Positions 25,458 through 33,211 of a stretch of DNA of 64,000 nucleotides are shown here, piece by piece; within the stretch, counting starts at the first letter, position 1; every line of letters starts with the position of its first letter. The notes beneath the pieces are model-generated. The model ran no database searches. It was not told the origin of the DNA and saw only the letters and a program-made list of their open reading frames with translations. The DNA lies in NCBI GenBank assembly GCA_050747245.1, contig JBOGNO010000002.1:62001-126000 (forward strand), in the 5' to 3' direction. The translations under genes were made by a program, and so were the position numbers. The stretch comes from JBOGNO01 sp050747245. GTDB taxonomy: Bacteria; Acidobacteriota; Terriglobia; Acidiferrales; UBA7541.

Positions 25458-25640
25458 CTAGTTCGCCCCTGCGAATTGCGCGAACGCTTGCGCGGGAGTT
25501 TCCTGCGGCGGGACCGTCTCCTCGCAGAATGTGGCGTGCCGTTGCGCGGCGTCAATGGCATTGGAGCCGCAAACCCCGCAACGCCCGTGCTTGTCAATTT
25601 GCGTCGGTTGAATGCAGTCTGCGCACCACCATTTCCTCAT
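25458..25640 (-). CDS. Small zinc-ribbon protein
   Basis: A 60-residue protein. MRKWWCADCIQPTQIDKHGR is followed by CGVCGS, giving two CxxC pairs (Cys6/Cys9 and Cys21/Cys24) in zinc-ribbon spacing. The rest is a short Glu/Gln/Ala helix. A GAGGAG lies just upstream of the ATG at 25640. It sits convergent to the second ADOP gene. Function unknown; the metal-binding fold is the only inference. Confidence 0.6.
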   Translation of the reverse strand: MRKWWCADCIQPTQIDKHGRCGVCGSNAIDAAQRHATFCEETVPPQETPAQAFAQFAGAN

Positions 25641-25800
25641 CGCTTACTCCTCAGATCTGGGGTCGTCCTGCAATCATGATTCTGCAAGAGGGCTCCGGCT
25701 GAGGCCATAGCCACACAGTCCCGATTTCCGCACGAAAGTTTTAGTACGCGCGTACCGGCGCAAATTTTCTTCCCATGCCCCCAATTGAAACAGCAGGCCA

Positions 25801-27219
25801 TCATTTCCCGCTCGCGGCCGCGGGCTTATTGAAATCGGCGATCGCGGTCATCACGCGCGTGAAGTGCGCTTTTTTTCCGGCCGCGGGACGCTCCTCCGGC
25901 TGGCCTCCATTTTTCGCGGCCTTCTCCGGAGAAATTTTTTCCGCCCAAATGCCATAGACCCTCCCGCCGTAAGCCGCTATGCCGTTGTAATCGCCGATGA
26001 AATCGTCGTCGGGATCGAAAGATTCCGTGCTCCAGAGGTAATTCGCGAAAGTTTTTCCGCCGTCCGTCGAGCGCGCCAGCACCACGTCCACTTTGCGATC
26101 CGTGGGATCGTTGCGCCGGTCGTAAAAAATTACATTCGCGGAGCCATCCACCGGATCCACGGAAAGCCACTGGAAGAACTGGTCGGCGCCGTCGTGAATC
26201 CCATCGCTATTCACGCGACGCGCATCGGACCAGGTCGCTCCGCGATCTTCCGACGTCGCGCAAAAAACGTCCACGTCGCCGTTGCGGTAATCCGCCCACA
26301 CCACGAAGAGCCGGCCGCTTTTCGGATCGATGCCCATTTCAGGGAAGCCGTTCGCGCGCTCCACGTGCGCGGCGTGAAAATAAATCGGCGCGGTATTCAA
26401 AATTACCCGTGAAGGCGCAAACGTCCGCCCGCCATCCGCCGAAGTGGTGAACGTGATGGCGTTGTTGTCTCCCCAGCAGACGTAGAGAGTCCCGTCCGTC
26501 CCTACTGCTCCCGTGAATCCTTCCACCGCGCCGTTGTCGTCTCGCGGCAGTCCCGCGCGCGTGCTGATGCGCACGGGCGCGGACCACGTCTCGCCGCCAT
26601 CCGTCGAGCGCGAAAATAGAATCACCGTCTCTGTGAGCGTGAATTCCGTCCATCCTATGTACAGGTTTCCCGCGTAGGGCCCGTCCGTATTGTCCGCCAC
26701 GATGTCAGGTTTATCCTCAAACGGAATTCCGGGCTTGGTCGGCTGCGCAATCACGGTAATTTCCTTCGGCTCCCAGGTTTTTCCGCCGTCGGGCGACCGC
26801 CGGATGAAAATTCCGTTGCGCGTCGCGCCGTGCGCCCAGTAATCCGTCGTTCCCAGGCGATCGAACGCGATATAGCACAGGATGGCGCGGCCCTGTTTGT
26901 CGTAGGTCACGGAAACGTCGCCCGAAACGAAATAGTTTTTCGAAGCCGTGCCGCTGGCGGTTTCCCAATGCTCTCCCGCATCCGTGGAGTACGCCGCGTG
27001 CGCCGTCACCTGATACGCGCCCGTCACCTGCTGCGGATTCCGCGCATTTACGGCGATCGCCGGCTCGTCGAAAAATCCTCCTGCCGTCAGCGGCGTCACC
27101 TTCGAACCCGGAGGCGGCGCGAGCGTCTGCGCACCCGCCGCCGCGCTCCACGCAAGCGTCATTCCCACGCACAACGCTGCCCCCGCCAATATTTTCTTCC
27201 TCACCGACAATCCCTTCAT
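25801..27219 (-). CDS. Secreted BNR-repeat (sialidase-like) beta-propeller protein
   Basis: A 472-residue protein. The start is set at the ATG at 27219 (GGAG upstream) because it gives a signal peptide, MKGLSVRKKILAGAALCVGM to AAAGAQ. At least six Asp-box/BNR motifs are visible (STDAGEHW, SPDGGKTW, STDGGETW, SADGGRTF, SEDRGATW, STDGGKTF), spaced as in six-bladed sialidase-type propellers. The RIP motif and arginine triad of true sialidases are not evident by eye. It may be a glycan-binding or glycoside hydrolase-like exported protein; activity is uncertain. Confidence 0.8.
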   Translation of the reverse strand: MKGLSVRKKILAGAALCVGMTLAWSAAAGAQTLAPPPGSKVTPLTAGGFFDEPAIAVNARNPQQVTGAYQVTAHAAYSTDAGEHWETASGTASKNYFVSGDVSVTYDKQGRAILCYIAFDRLGTTDYWAHGATRNGIFIRRSPDGGKTWEPKEITVIAQPTKPGIPFEDKPDIVADNTDGPYAGNLYIGWTEFTLTETVILFSRSTDGGETWSAPVRISTRAGLPRDDNGAVEGFTGAVGTDGTLYVCWGDNNAITFTTSADGGRTFAPSRVILNTAPIYFHAAHVERANGFPEMGIDPKSGRLFVVWADYRNGDVDVFCATSEDRGATWSDARRVNSDGIHDGADQFFQWLSVDPVDGSANVIFYDRRNDPTDRKVDVVLARSTDGGKTFANYLWSTESFDPDDDFIGDYNGIAAYGGRVYGIWAEKISPEKAAKNGGQPEERPAAGKKAHFTRVMTAIADFNKPAAASGK

Positions 27220-27383
27220 CGATATGGTCTCCGGGTTTTCGCCGCTCAATTTGCGCCCCAAACCTTAATTCAATCGCCTCCGTTTTTCACTCAAATTCAC
27301 CCCCCGCCACCCGGTCGCCCCTCTTTCTGGCGGCGTCCAAGCTCGAGCCGACCTGAGCTATCCGGAATGTCCCAAGCAGCGTT

Positions 27384-27467
27384 TGTGTCTCGATTAGAAA
27401 TTGCCTCCTCCCTTTGTTTTCTATAAGTTACGCGACATCTTGTTTCTGACTGTGTCTCGATTAGAAA
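27384..27467 (+). repeat. 84-bp dispersed repeat, copy A
   Basis: Two identical 17-bp boxes (TGTGTCTCGATTAGAAA) at 27384-27400 and 27451-27467, starting exactly 67 bp apart. The 50 bp between them include a conserved core (CTTTGTTTTC, then ATCTTGTTTCTG). The same arrangement, with the same 67-bp spacing, occurs at 56487 and 56726. It borders the first restriction island. Confidence 0.85.
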
Positions 27468-27479
27468 TTTGGAGAATAA

Positions 27480-27503
27480 GGGTGGGGGGCGGGGTTGGGG
27501 TGG
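27480..27503 (+). other. G-rich tract next to repeat copy A
   Basis: Four or more runs of three to six G residues in 24 bp, able in principle to form a G-quadruplex on the plus strand. A similar GGGTGGGGGGCG follows the second box of repeat copy B at 56576, so it may be part of the element. Confidence 0.4.
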
Positions 27504-27716
27504 TCTAAGTCTGGTTTCGGTGATGTTCAATCGATGATCAGGTTAGCACGACGCCCCCCCGATTTCAAGAACCAGTACTAAGGAATCGATTCAGCATCAT
27601 TCGAGGCACGGGTCTCGAAATTGTCAATCGGGATGCTGCGCCGAACGCTGGATTCGGCACACCACCTGCGACCTCAAGTCGGTTTAGTTTCAGACCTTCG
27701 ATTTGCTGCGGTCTCC

Positions 27717-28325
27717 ATGATATCTTTGCAGGCCATGGCACTTGAAGTCATCCCGAGGAGAGTTCGGGAGAAATACCACATTGAAGAACGCGGGCACGCC
27801 TCCGCTATCCTAGCCGGTGACTTTCCTCGGGAGTTCGCGGACGTCATGCACTGCCTAGAGGCCTTCGTTCTAAAGAAGAGTCATATTCTTACACCCGGAG
27901 GCGGCAAGTCACCCATCTCGACAACGCTCGATGCGTTTCTCCATGAGCGCGGGTGGCGAGAGAAATCTTTCGACATCAAGATAACAATCGATGGAGGCCC
28001 CATACCAGTCCCAACTCACAAAATCGACAATTTCAAACACGCAGTGGGCTTGGAAGTTGAGTGGAACAACAAAACGGAATTCTACGATAGAGATCTGAAC
28101 AACTTTCGCTTGCTGAAAGAGCTGAGGGTTCTTTCGGTTGGAGTGATCATCACACGGTTAAGCGAGTTGCAGGCGCTCTTCGACGAGCTGGGAAAGGGCA
28201 CCTCATATGGTGCGTCTACGACTCATTGGGATAAGCTTATTCCGAAGGTAGACGGAGGGGGAGCCGGCGGCTGTCCACTGCTCTTAATTGGCATGGGAAT
28301 GGTGTGCTACGATGCGAAGCACTAA
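27717..28325 (+). CDS. BglII/BstYI-family type II restriction endonuclease
   Basis: About 202 residues from the ATG at 27717; the frame is open from 27621 and an ATG at 27735 is also possible. The family signature is VGLEVEWNNKTEFYDRDLNN (about 110-129), then FRLLKELRVLSVGVIITR. This is the PD-(D/E)XK core of BglII/BstYI-type enzymes, with Glu113 and Glu115 as candidate metal ligands. The C-terminal GGCPLLLIGMG also fits. These enzymes cut within GATC-containing palindromes, so such a target is plausible here. It faces the MT-A70 methylase gene end to end (1 bp apart), forming a compact R-M module. Composition is lower in GC than its neighbours. Confidence 0.8.
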   Translation: MISLQAMALEVIPRRVREKYHIEERGHASAILAGDFPREFADVMHCLEAFVLKKSHILTPGGGKSPISTTLDAFLHERGWREKSFDIKITIDGGPIPVPTHKIDNFKHAVGLEVEWNNKTEFYDRDLNNFRLLKELRVLSVGVIITRLSELQALFDELGKGTSYGASTTHWDKLIPKVDGGGAGGCPLLLIGMGMVCYDAKH

Positions 28326-28326
28326 A

Positions 28327-29079
28327 CTAAAATGAACCTGCTGCCGCGGCTGCCTTGTCTGCAGATTCGCGAAGCTTCCAGCGATAACCCCTATGGTTCG
28401 GTCTGATTTTCGTGTACGAATCCACCTGGTCTCCCCACTGATGCCAACCCTTCACTCTTTCTCTTGCGAAGAGTTCGAGGAATGGCCCGGAGCTGCATTG
28501 TTCGATCAGACTGTAGGACTCGCGGGGCTTTCTGGAGTGTTCCTCTTTCCGGGTCATGATGATGTTTACCTGCCGCCTTCCGGGCGCGAGCGTTCTAATC
28601 GAGCCACGAATGCCGAACAACAGTAATTCCGTCACGTTGCGAAAGTAGAATCCCACTCCGCGACCGTCAGGGCCGCCGTCTTTGCGGATCTTGTACCAGA
28701 CGATGTTCGTTTTGTACTTGAACCCCCACTCCTTCATGATCGTTAAGCCTTCAAGAAGAAGCGCATTCGGGCACCACATATAAAGGTGTGCCTTCTCCTT
28801 TGCATACTTAGCCACGGGAAGTCTGCCGATTTCCTCGAAACTCAATGTTTCGTAACGATGAAGTCTGCGATGTTCGGGGGCGACTTTCCCCGTCCGATTC
28901 ATGAAACGCCAAGGTGGGTCTATTAGAATGGTCGAAAATGTGCCGCTGAGGCCCCGGAACTCGATCAAAGGTGGCGCGGCGGGTTTCACTTTTCGTTCGC
29001 TACTGTAATATATGGAACCCTCGCGAAAATCAAGGAACAAGTTCGGTTGTGGCACCGGCCTGTGAAAATCTCGTGTCAT
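28327..29079 (-). CDS. MT-A70-family N6-adenine DNA methyltransferase
   Basis: A 250-residue methylase. The catalytic motif DPPW lies in FSTILIDPPWRFMNRT (about 48-63), followed by YETLSFEEIGRLP, HLYMWCPNALLLEGL and GFYFRNVTELLLFGIRG, all typical of MT-A70 enzymes. It would transfer a methyl group from SAM to adenine N6, protecting DNA from the convergent nuclease. BglII itself pairs with a cytosine-N4 methylase, so the pairing with MT-A70 is a variant. It lies 18 bp after the unknown gene 29098-29514, on the same strand. Confidence 0.88.
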   Translation of the reverse strand: MTRDFHRPVPQPNLFLDFREGSIYYSSERKVKPAAPPLIEFRGLSGTFSTILIDPPWRFMNRTGKVAPEHRRLHRYETLSFEEIGRLPVAKYAKEKAHLYMWCPNALLLEGLTIMKEWGFKYKTNIVWYKIRKDGGPDGRGVGFYFRNVTELLLFGIRGSIRTLAPGRRQVNIIMTRKEEHSRKPRESYSLIEQCSSGPFLELFARERVKGWHQWGDQVDSYTKIRPNHRGYRWKLRESADKAAAAAGSF

Positions 29080-29097
29080 GAGGAGGCTTTGTCTGCT

Positions 29098-29514
29098 CTA
29101 GCTAGCCCGAAAAATATTGAGCTCCAGACTGCTTGGGAACTTGCCGGTGGACCTCAATCTAGCAAATGCCCTCGGCGCCATCAAAAGAATGGAGTCATAG
29201 CCCTTTCTTAGGGCGGCCCTCTTTATCTGATGATCTAGTTTCCAACGTCGCCCTATCGTCCTGATGGCGTCACGGGGGGACACGTGCTTTCCGAACAAAT
29301 TTCTTTCAATCGTCGCCTCATCGCCAACGAGCGGCCGTGCGACTGTTACCTTCAGAGGTTCGTCAAGAGGTCGTCCCCAAAATTCCGCCTCGCTGAACCT
29401 CGAGGCGAGGAACTTGCCGCGCTTTCTGTAGGCGTCAGGGTCGACTGGCGGAACGTGCCACCACGATTTCCGATTAACGTGCGCGACAATTCGCTGATAA
29501 AGCGCGTTGTTCAT
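29098..29514 (-). CDS. Hypothetical protein co-encoded with the methylase
   Basis: A 138-residue protein I do not recognise. The start is set at the ATG at 29514 because GGAGGAG lies 9 bp upstream; a frame from 29550 lacks this. It is basic, with WWHVPPVDPDAYRKRGKFL, FWGRPLDEPLKVTVARPLVG, and an ending YDSILLMAPRAFARL to FPSSLELNIF. No signal peptide or membrane helix. It precedes the methylase by 18 bp, so the two are co-transcribed. It may be an accessory of the R-M module; no function is proposed. Confidence 0.6.
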   Translation of the reverse strand: MNNALYQRIVAHVNRKSWWHVPPVDPDAYRKRGKFLASRFSEAEFWGRPLDEPLKVTVARPLVGDEATIERNLFGKHVSPRDAIRTIGRRWKLDHQIKRAALRKGYDSILLMAPRAFARLRSTGKFPSSLELNIFRAS

Positions 29515-29684
29515 TTTTGTCAACTCCTCCCGCGCCAGTACGCCGATCATCCCAGTCTCATTTGATGTTCGCGATTCAATTTGGATCTTCGGTTTCCCGA
29601 ATTGATCCTCTTTCCAAAGGTAAGCCCAATATTCCGAGCCTCACCCTTCCTGGTGGTGCAATTTCTTGGCCAGTTCTTCGGCCA

Positions 29685-29843
29685 ATGGAAAAGCTGACGA
29701 TAGAAGAGCGGGGACGGACGCTCGATGTTCTCAATATCGTTCGCCAGCTTGGCAAGCCGGCTTTCAACTTGCCCGATGTTTATGCCAGTGAAAAGATATT
29801 GCACCGCCTGCACCCGTCAAACCGTCATGTTCACGACAAAATC
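29685..29843 (+). pseudogene. Truncated DpnI-type winged-helix domain (restriction enzyme relic)
   Basis: Read from 29685, the frame gives MEKLTIEERGRTLDVLNIVR, QLGKPAFNLPDVYASEKILH and RLHPSNRHVHDKI. This is the start of the C-terminal winged-helix domain of DpnI-type restriction enzymes. In the family, DKI is normally followed by an RQQLQVLRD-like helix and a FLGRGxY-like end. Here the similarity stops at 29843 and a stop codon follows at 29868-29870. No N-terminal nuclease domain is readable upstream. It marks the right edge of the island, 57 bp from the amino-acid permease gene. Confidence 0.55.
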
Positions 29844-29899
29844 GCCAGGCCGGAGCGGCATTTCTGCTAGGATGGCGCGCCCGGAAGGCATCCCAACCC

Positions 29900-31330
29900 A
29901 TGAGCGAACCCGAAAAATCCGTCGCTGGAAATTCCGCCGAGCGCGAATCGGGACTTCGCCGCCAGTTGAGCTCGCGGCAAATTTCGATGATGGCGCTGGG
30001 CGGAGCCATCGGCACGGGGCTTTTTCTCGGCAGCGCAATTTCGGTGAAGCTGGCAGGCCCGGCGGTGATCCTGAGCTACACAGCGGGCGCGGCGATCGCG
30101 CTGGCGGTGATGTGGGCGCTCGCGGAAATGGCTGTGGCGCATCCCGTCGCAGGCTCCTTCGGCGTGTACGCGGAAATTTATTTGCATCCCTGGGCCGGCT
30201 TCGCCATGCGCTATTCCTACTGGCTCGCGCAGGCTGTGGCCATCGGCAGCGAAGTGGTCGCGGCATCCATCTATTGCCGCTTCTGGTTTCCGCGAGTTCC
30301 GGCGTGGATGTGGATCATTCTTTTTTCGGCGCTGATTGTGTGGATCAACGCGCGCAGCGTGGGAAATTTCGGCACGGTTGAATATTGGTTCGCGCTCATC
30401 AAGGTGACCACGATTTTCGCGTTTCTCCTTCTTGGCGCGGCGCTGCTCACGGGCGTCGGATTTCATCCCATCGGCACCGCCAATTTCACGCACTACGGCG
30501 GATTTTTTCCTCACGGATTACAAGGCGTGTGGCTCGGCGTGGCCATGGCCATTTTCAGCTTTATGGGAATTGAAGTCGTGGCCGTGGCTGCGGGCGAAGC
30601 GGCGGAGCCGGAAGTCGCCGTGCCGCGCGCCATGCGCTCCACGCTCGCGCGGCTGGCGCTTTTCTACATCGGCGGAATGATTGTGCTGGTGGGCGTGATG
30701 CCGTGGACGCAGGCGGGACTTTCCGAAAGCCCGTTCGTGCGCGTCTTCGAAAGCGCGGGAATACCCGCCGCCGCGGCGGTGATGAATTTTGTGGTGCTCA
30801 CCGCGGCGCTTTCCAGCTGCAACACGGATCTGTATCTCACCACGCGGATGCTTTTTTCGCTCTCGCGCGGCGGATATGCGCCCGCGTCGCTCGGACGGCT
30901 CAATCGCGCGGGCGCGCCGGTTCTTTCGCTGCTGATTTCGAGCGTGGGCATGGTGCTGGCGATGATCCTGGCGCTGCGGTATCCGGAGAAGGCCTTCGTG
31001 GTGATGCTTGGAGCGGCGTTTTTCGGCGGACTTTTCGTGTGGATCATGATCTTCGTCACGCATCTGGCATTTCGCCGCGCGCGCGCGGCGCAGGGCCGCG
31101 AAGGCGTGCGCTTCGGCCCGCCCGGGCCGTGGGCTTCGCTTGTGGGACTCGCGGCGCTGCTGGGCGTGCTGATCTCGACTTGGTGGATTCCCGGCATGAA
31201 AATTACGCTCGAATCCGGTTTGCCGTGGCTCGCCTTCCTCTCGCTGTGCTACTTTGTTTGGGCGCGCCGCAACGCCGGACGCGCGGCAGGAGCGGACAAA
31301 AATGGACGAACTTCTGAAATGGCGGAGTGA
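29900..31330 (+). CDS. APC-family amino acid permease
   Basis: A 476-residue, about 12-TM transporter. The first-helix signature LSSRQISMMALGGAIGTGLF (about 24-43) and the following GSAISVKLAGPAVILSY match amino-acid:proton symporters of the AAT/LysP/AroP type. A conserved GIEVVAVAAGEAAEPEVAVP (about 222-241) is the family's TM6-loop region. It overlaps the kynureninase-like gene by 29 bp, suggesting that the imported amino acid (possibly aromatic) is that enzyme's substrate source. The substrate assignment is inference. Confidence 0.88.
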   Translation: MSEPEKSVAGNSAERESGLRRQLSSRQISMMALGGAIGTGLFLGSAISVKLAGPAVILSYTAGAAIALAVMWALAEMAVAHPVAGSFGVYAEIYLHPWAGFAMRYSYWLAQAVAIGSEVVAASIYCRFWFPRVPAWMWIILFSALIVWINARSVGNFGTVEYWFALIKVTTIFAFLLLGAALLTGVGFHPIGTANFTHYGGFFPHGLQGVWLGVAMAIFSFMGIEVVAVAAGEAAEPEVAVPRAMRSTLARLALFYIGGMIVLVGVMPWTQAGLSESPFVRVFESAGIPAAAAVMNFVVLTAALSSCNTDLYLTTRMLFSLSRGGYAPASLGRLNRAGAPVLSLLISSVGMVLAMILALRYPEKAFVVMLGAAFFGGLFVWIMIFVTHLAFRRARAAQGREGVRFGPPGPWASLVGLAALLGVLISTWWIPGMKITLESGLPWLAFLSLCYFVWARRNAGRAAGADKNGRTSEMAE

Positions 31331-32477
31331 ATTCCCCATCCTCGAGCGCACCACGTACATGATCAGCAATTCGCTGGGCGCCATGCCGCGCGCGGTGTAC
31401 GACCGCATGCACGACTACGCCGATTCGTGGGCGCTGCGCGGGATTCGCGCGTGGGAAGAGGGCTGGTGGGAAATGGCCGTGAGCGTCGGAGATAAGATCG
31501 GCGCACTCATCAATGCTGGGCCGGGAGAAATTTCGCTGCATCAGAACGTCACGCTGACGCAGGCGGTGATTTCTTCGTGTTTCGATTTTTCCGGGCCGCG
31601 CAACAAGATCGTTCTCGTGGATCTCGAATTCCCCTCCATCGTTTATTTCTACATGGAACAGCGGCGGCGCGGCGCGCGCGTCGAAGTGCTTCCGAGCGAA
31701 GACGGAATTCACGCGCCGCTCGAAAAATTATTGGCCGCGATTGACGAGACCACAGCGCTTGTTCCCATTTCCTATGTGCTCTTTCGCAGCGCCACCATCG
31801 TGGACGCGCGCGCCATCGTCGAGCGGGCGCATCGCGTGGGAGCGCACGTCATTCTCGATTGCTTCCAAGCCACGGGCACGGTGCCCGTGGACGTGCGCGC
31901 TCTGGAAACCGATTTTGCCGTGGGCGGGGTGCTGAAATGGCTTTGCGGAGGGCCCGGCGTGGCGTATCTCCACGTGCGGCCAGACCTGAGAAAGAAATTT
32001 GCGCCGATGATTACCGGCTGGCTCGCGCACCAGCGGCCGTTCAATTTTGAAATCGGCGCGGTGGACCGGCGAGACGATTCCTTCCGCTTCCTCAACGGCA
32101 CGCCGCACATTCCGGCGCTGTACGCTTGCCAGCCCGGGCTGGAAATTCTCGCGGAAGCAGGCGTGCATCGTATTCGCGAGAAATCGCAGAAACAGACGGA
32201 GCGGATCATCGCAGGCGCAACCGCGCGCGGCTGGCGCGTGAATACTCCGCGGGACGCCCGTGAACGCGGCGGCACAGTTTCCGTGGATTGCCCGCACGGC
32301 TACGAAGTGATGCGCGAGCTCGTGGCGCGGGAAATTCTGGTGGATTACCGTCCCAACGCCGGCGTGCGACTCTCTCCTCATTTTTATAACACCGACGCGG
32401 AAATTGATTTTGCCCTCGGCCAGATGGAAGAAATTCTGGAATCACGCGCCTGGGAGCGCCACCTCCAGACCGTCTGA
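31302..32477 (+). CDS. Kynureninase-like PLP enzyme (aminotransferase class V fold)
   Basis: A 391-residue fold-type I PLP enzyme. The ATG at 31302 has AGGAG upstream and lies inside the permease gene's end. HVILDCFQATGTVPVDV and GGVLKWLCGGPGVAYLHVRP (about 206-225) contain the PLP lysine in the kynureninase-type context SxxKWLCGGPG. An Asp/Gln/Ala-Thr pair precedes it as in class V enzymes. True kynureninase cleaves kynurenine to anthranilate and alanine. No other tryptophan-degrading gene is nearby, so activity on a different substrate is possible. Confidence 0.75.
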   Translation: MDELLKWRSEFPILERTTYMISNSLGAMPRAVYDRMHDYADSWALRGIRAWEEGWWEMAVSVGDKIGALINAGPGEISLHQNVTLTQAVISSCFDFSGPRNKIVLVDLEFPSIVYFYMEQRRRGARVEVLPSEDGIHAPLEKLLAAIDETTALVPISYVLFRSATIVDARAIVERAHRVGAHVILDCFQATGTVPVDVRALETDFAVGGVLKWLCGGPGVAYLHVRPDLRKKFAPMITGWLAHQRPFNFEIGAVDRRDDSFRFLNGTPHIPALYACQPGLEILAEAGVHRIREKSQKQTERIIAGATARGWRVNTPRDARERGGTVSVDCPHGYEVMRELVAREILVDYRPNAGVRLSPHFYNTDAEIDFALGQMEEILESRAWERHLQTV

Positions 32478-32560
32478 AAATTATTCGGACGCGGCGGGAG
32501 AGCGCAGGCAGCACTTACGTGGGCACAAACGGAAACAGCGGACCGGGGGCAGCAACGGCG

Positions 32561-33211
32561 ATGTTCGATGCGCTGCGCCGCGCGATGGTGGAAGAGCAAC
32601 TGCGCCGCCGCGGCATCCGCGATGAACGCGTCCTGCGCGCCATGGCCACCGTGCCGCGGCATGAATTCGTCTCCGCGGAAATGCAGTTCGCCGCTTACGG
32701 CGATCAGCCGCTCGCAATCGGGCTGGGCCAGACGATTTCGCAGCCGTACATGGTGGCGGCGATGGCCGCGGCGCTCGAGCTTGAGGGAAGCGAGCGCGTG
32801 CTCGAAGTGGGAGCCGGCTCCGGCTATCAGGCGGCGGTGCTGGCGCTGCTTGCCCGAGAAGTGATCGCCGTGGAGTTTCACGACGCGCTTGCCGATGCGG
32901 CGCGCGAGAGGCTGGCGCGGCTGGGTTACAGAAACGTGCGCATCGAGGCGGGCGACGGGACTCTCGGATTCGCGGCAAGCGCGCCGTACGATGCGATTCT
33001 GGTGACAGCGGCTGCGCCCGCGATTCCGCCGCCACTCGTCGAGCAGCTCGCCGAAAACGGCCGGTTGGTGATTCCCGTAGGCGCATCTGAACAGCAAGAG
33101 CTGCGCCGCCTGCGAAAGCGCGACGGCAAAATCAGCGACGATGTACTCCTCGATTGCAGATTTGTTCCGCTCCTGGGGCGGCACGGATGGAAGCATCCGG
33201 GCGAACCATGA
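32561..33211 (+). CDS. pcm: Protein-L-isoaspartate O-methyltransferase
   Basis: A 216-residue repair methyltransferase. The start at 32561 (MFDALRRAMVEEQL) fits the family's usual N-terminus; a GTG at 32519 would add 14 residues. Signature regions: RVLRAMATVPRHEFV, GLGQTISQPYMVAAM (active-site region), and the SAM loop LEVGAGSGYQAAVLALLA. It methylates isoaspartyl residues in damaged proteins so they revert to aspartate. It overlaps the glycosyltransferase gene by ATGA at 33208-33211. Confidence 0.9.
   Translation: MFDALRRAMVEEQLRRRGIRDERVLRAMATVPRHEFVSAEMQFAAYGDQPLAIGLGQTISQPYMVAAMAAALELEGSERVLEVGAGSGYQAAVLALLAREVIAVEFHDALADAARERLARLGYRNVRIEAGDGTLGFAASAPYDAILVTAAAPAIPPPLVEQLAENGRLVIPVGASEQQELRRLRKRDGKISDDVLLDCRFVPLLGRHGWKHPGEP

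Larger units (their letters stand above)
27220..27716. other. Intergenic region holding repeat copy A and a G-rich tract
   Basis: About 500 bp between the BNR protein and the restriction nuclease. It contains repeat element A (27384-27467) and a G-rich tract (27480-27503). The upstream boundary of the first island probably lies here. No gene is seen, though the nuclease frame is open from 27621. Confidence 0.5.

Noticed and set aside
27384..27467. CRISPR-like pattern: identical boxes spaced 67 bp apart
   Set aside because: Only two boxes per locus, the 17-bp box is too short, the 50-bp interior is conserved between loci rather than unique, and no cas gene is nearby.
29547..29813. An 88-codon minus-strand frame opposite the DpnI-type relic
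   Set aside because: The plus-strand reading shows clear similarity to the DpnI winged helix; the minus frame has no recognisable content.
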